Of a DNA stretch of 8,023 nucleotides, positions 5,760-8,023 are shown in pieces. Position 1 is the stretch's first letter, and the number at the start of each line of letters is the position of its first letter. The position numbers and the translations under genes are program-made. The DNA comes from JBGTKH01 sp041744735 (lineage in GTDB: Bacteria; Planctomycetota; Planctomycetia; Pirellulales; Pirellulaceae). The stretch spans positions 1 through 8,023 of the forward strand of contig JBGTKH010000371.1 of the NCBI GenBank assembly GCA_041744735.1. The letters are read 5' to 3'. The notes under the pieces are model-generated. The model did not search any database. It was given only the letters and a program-made list of their open reading frames with translations, and was not told the DNA's origin.

Positions 5760-5947
5760 CGAATACACCTTTGCCCAAACCCGGATGGCTTTCTGCGAGG
5801 CCGGCATGTCGCTCTCGTCGGTGCCGAAACCCGACGTGTTAACGTTCATTTTCCTTCGTTTATTGTACACTTGCATGGCCGCCATCGCTGTGGCATATTG
5901 CGCGTTTTCCCAAGTCTTGACGTAGCATGGCGGAGAGTCTTTCGGCG

Positions 5948-6679
5948 ATGCAAATCTGGCCGGCCATTGATTTACGCGGGGGCAAGTGCGTGCGGCTGGT
6001 CCAGGGGGACTATGGCCGTGAGATGGTGTTTGGCAACGATCCGGCGGCGATGGCGCGGCGGTGGGTGGACGACGGGGCCGAGCAGCTTCATTTGGTTGAT
6101 CTGGACGGAGCACGCGATGGGCGATCTGCCAATCACGAGGCGGTGGCGGCGATTCTGGCGGCGGTCGACGTGCCTTGCGAATTGGGCGGCGGCATCCGCG
6201 ACGAAAAGGCGATCCAGCAATTGCTGGCGCTGGGCCTGTCGAGGCTGGTGATCGGCACGAAGGCACTGAAGGAGCCCGACTGGTTCCGTGAAGTGTGCCG
6301 TAAATTCCCGGGCAAACTGGCGGTCGGCATCGACGCTCGTGACGGCCGCGTGGCCACTGACGGCTGGCTGGAGACCAGCGACGTGGCGGCCACCGATCTT
6401 GCCCGGTCACTGGCGGGCGAGCCGCTGGCGGCCATCATTTACACGGACATTGCGAAAGACGGTATGATGGCGGGGCCAAATCTACGAGCCATGGCCGAGA
6501 TGAGGAACGCCGTCGCTGTACCCGTGATCGCATCCGGCGGAGTGACCACGGCGGGCGACGTCGAGCGACTGGCTCGCATCGGCATGGCGGGGTGTATTAT
6601 CGGACGATCGTTGTATGAGGGAAAGCTGACCCTTGCCGACGCCATCGCCGCGTCGCGGTCAGCCGAGCAATCGACCTAA
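5948..6679 (+). CDS. hisA: Phosphoribosylformimino-5-aminoimidazole carboxamide ribotide isomerase HisA
   Basis: HisA isomerises ProFAR to PRFAR, the step before HisH/HisF. The 243-residue product is a (beta/alpha)8 barrel of normal length. It begins MQIWPAIDLRGGKCVRLVQGD with catalytic Asp8, followed by HLVDLDGA, the phosphate-binding GGIRD (81-85), GIDARDG with the second catalytic Asp129, YTDIAKDG (165-172), the second phosphate site ASGGV (185-189), and GRSLYEGK (209-216). The start at 5948 fits the family N-terminus and has GGAGAG ten bases upstream; an in-frame ATG at 5927 would add seven residues but has no ribosome binding site. Because the opposing Uma2 gene separates it from hisH, hisA needs its own promoter; a weak TTGCAT/CATATT pair with 17-base spacing lies at about 5871-5899. 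The stop codon overlaps the ribosome binding site of the next gene, suggesting co-transcription. Confidence 0.96.
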   Translation: MQIWPAIDLRGGKCVRLVQGDYGREMVFGNDPAAMARRWVDDGAEQLHLVDLDGARDGRSANHEAVAAILAAVDVPCELGGGIRDEKAIQQLLALGLSRLVIGTKALKEPDWFREVCRKFPGKLAVGIDARDGRVATDGWLETSDVAATDLARSLAGEPLAAIIYTDIAKDGMMAGPNLRAMAEMRNAVAVPVIASGGVTTAGDVERLARIGMAGCIIGRSLYEGKLTLADAIAASRSAEQST

Positions 6680-6691
6680 AGGAATCGAAGC

Positions 6692-8023
6692 ATGTCAAAA
6701 GCGAAAATCGAAGACATCCGCAACGTGGCTCTCTGTGGACACGGCGCGTCGGGCAAAACGACGCTGGCCGACAAGATGCTGATTAAGACCGGCACCGTCA
6801 GCGCGAATCCCAGCGTCGACGACGGCAACAGCATCTGCGACTTCGACGCCGAAGAGAAACACCACAAATACACGATCGAGGCCAGCGTCATCCACTTCAA
6901 TCACGCCGGCAAGCGCTTCAACGTGATCGACACGCCGGGCTATCCCGACTTCATCGGGCAAACCATCGGCGCCCTGCGCGGAGTGGATCTGGCGGCGATT
7001 GTCATCAACGCGCATTCCGGCATTGAAGTGAACACGCGCCGCGTCTTTCAAGAGGCAGGCAAGGCCGGCATCGGTCGGATGATCGTGATCAACAAGATGG
7101 ACACCGACAACATCAACTTTCCCGGTCTGCTGGAAGGCATCCGCGGGATGTGGGGCGGTTCGTGCGTGCTGCTGAATGTGCCCATCGGCCACGGCCACGA
7201 TTTCAAGGGCGTGGTGAGCACGTTGAAAGTCCCCGCGGACACAGCCGGCGCGTTGGTCGATCCGAATGATATTAACGGTCCGCTCGTGGAGTCGATCATC
7301 GAGGTCGACGAAGCTGTGATGGAGCGGTACCTGGAAGGCACACCGCCGACCGACGACGAACTGTCGCGGCTGATCGTCCGCGCTGTCGCGGAAGGCACGT
7401 TGATCCCCATCGTCTGTTGCTCGGGCAAGGCGGACATCGGCGTGACGGAGTTGCTCGATGCAATCGCCATGTGCGGTCCGTCGCCCGAGGCGATCAAGCA
7501 CAAGGTGATCAAGGACGGCGAAGAAGTGGACATTGCTCCCGATCCAAACGGCCCGCTCGTGGCTCAAGTGTTCAAGACGCGCATCGACCCGTTCGTGCAG
7601 AAGCTGAGCTTTATCCGCGTCTTCTCCGGCACGCTGAAGAAGGACGCCAACATTCCGGCTTCCACGGCGCGCAAGGGAATCAAGCTGGGGCCGCTGTTGG
7701 AAGTGCAAGCCAGCGAAACGTCGCCTATCGACTCGGCCGGCCCCGGCGACATTGTGACGATGGCCAAAATCGAAGACTTGCACACCGGCACCACGCTCGG
7801 CGATCTGGAGATGCCCAAAATCCCCTTCCCGCGGCCGATGGTCGGTCTGGCCGTGACGCCCAAGAGCCGCGGCGACGAAACGAAACTGTCCGGCGCGTTG
7901 CACAAGTTGGTCGAGGAAGACCCGACATTCCACCTCGACCGCGACGCGCAGACGAAAGAGTTGGTGGTCACCGGCATGAGCGAACTGCACCTGACCGTGA
8001 TCCGTGAACGGCTGACGCGGCGA
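6692..8023 (+). CDS. Elongation factor G-like GTPase (EF-G2/FusA2-type), 5' part
   Basis: The gene is open to the window end; 444 residues are visible of an expected length near 700. The GTPase domain has a P-loop GHGASGKT (16-23), switch II DTPGYPDF (80-87), NKMD (134-137) and CSGKADIG (243-250) in the G5 position. A beta-barrel domain II follows (FKTRIDPFVQKLSFIRVFSG, 294-313), and domain III has begun (MSELHLTVIRERL, 429-441). Canonical EF-G has DTPGHVDF; the switch II histidine is Tyr84 here, as I recall for EF-G2 paralogues, and switch I reads EEKHHKYTI instead of the usual RGITI. It is therefore probably a paralogue rather than the housekeeping translocase. It may act on the ribosome in a specialised step; its exact role is unknown. 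AAAGGA (6678-6683) overlaps the hisA stop codon, leaving 12 bases between the genes. Confidence 0.9.
   Translation, partial: MSKAKIEDIRNVALCGHGASGKTTLADKMLIKTGTVSANPSVDDGNSICDFDAEEKHHKYTIEASVIHFNHAGKRFNVIDTPGYPDFIGQTIGALRGVDLAAIVINAHSGIEVNTRRVFQEAGKAGIGRMIVINKMDTDNINFPGLLEGIRGMWGGSCVLLNVPIGHGHDFKGVVSTLKVPADTAGALVDPNDINGPLVESIIEVDEAVMERYLEGTPPTDDELSRLIVRAVAEGTLIPIVCCSGKADIGVTELLDAIAMCGPSPEAIKHKVIKDGEEVDIAPDPNGPLVAQVFKTRIDPFVQKLSFIRVFSGTLKKDANIPASTARKGIKLGPLLEVQASETSPIDSAGPGDIVTMAKIEDLHTGTTLGDLEMPKIPFPRPMVGLAVTPKSRGDETKLSGALHKLVEEDPTFHLDRDAQTKELVVTGMSELHLTVIRERLTRR

Noticed and set aside
6695..7990. Long minus-strand open frame (431 residues) opposite the EF-G-like gene
   Set aside because: It is an antisense shadow produced by GC-rich codon usage. 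Its translation has no recognisable domain, is rich in His, Arg and Val, and the plus strand carries clear GTPase motifs.

Overview
The window looks like chromosomal DNA of a planctomycete, most likely of the Pirellulales type. This is inferred from the GC-rich coding sequence, a RuvB and ferritin-like protein of the form I associate with that group, an OmpA-type lipoprotein, a Uma2-family gene, a short PC4-like protein and an EF-G-like GTPase placed after hisA. The assignment rests on protein character only; no rRNA or other marker gene is present.

Layout. Positions 1-1191 hold the 3' part of a membrane protein gene whose reading frame fails to stop where the protein appears to end and runs on into ruvB (957-1985). 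After ruvB come a long palindrome, an intergenic stretch, a ferritin-like gene (2341-2799) and a clear intrinsic terminator. On the opposite strand lies a small PC4-like gene (2903-3217), read from a near-consensus promoter with two inverted repeats around it. An OmpA-domain lipoprotein gene (3566-4390) follows. The histidine genes hisH (4650-5255) and hisA (5948-6679) flank a minus-strand Uma2-family gene that has lost its middle. Directly after hisA, and probably co-transcribed with it, an EF-G-like GTPase gene (6692 onward) runs off the end.

How they work together. HisH supplies ammonia to HisF (not in the window) and HisA makes the HisF substrate, so these two act in consecutive steps of histidine synthesis. 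The other genes are functionally separate: Holliday-junction migration (RuvB), iron handling or stress (ferritin-like), envelope anchoring (OmpA lipoprotein) and translation (EF-G-like).

The most noteworthy signals are three different REPIN-like palindromes (763-831, 1994-2058, 4480-4543) sitting in the gaps between genes, the two-operator promoter at 3258-3322, the internally deleted Uma2 gene, and several proteins whose canonical functional residues are replaced. I did not find a CRISPR array, a complete mobile element, RNA genes or a multi-gene defence system.
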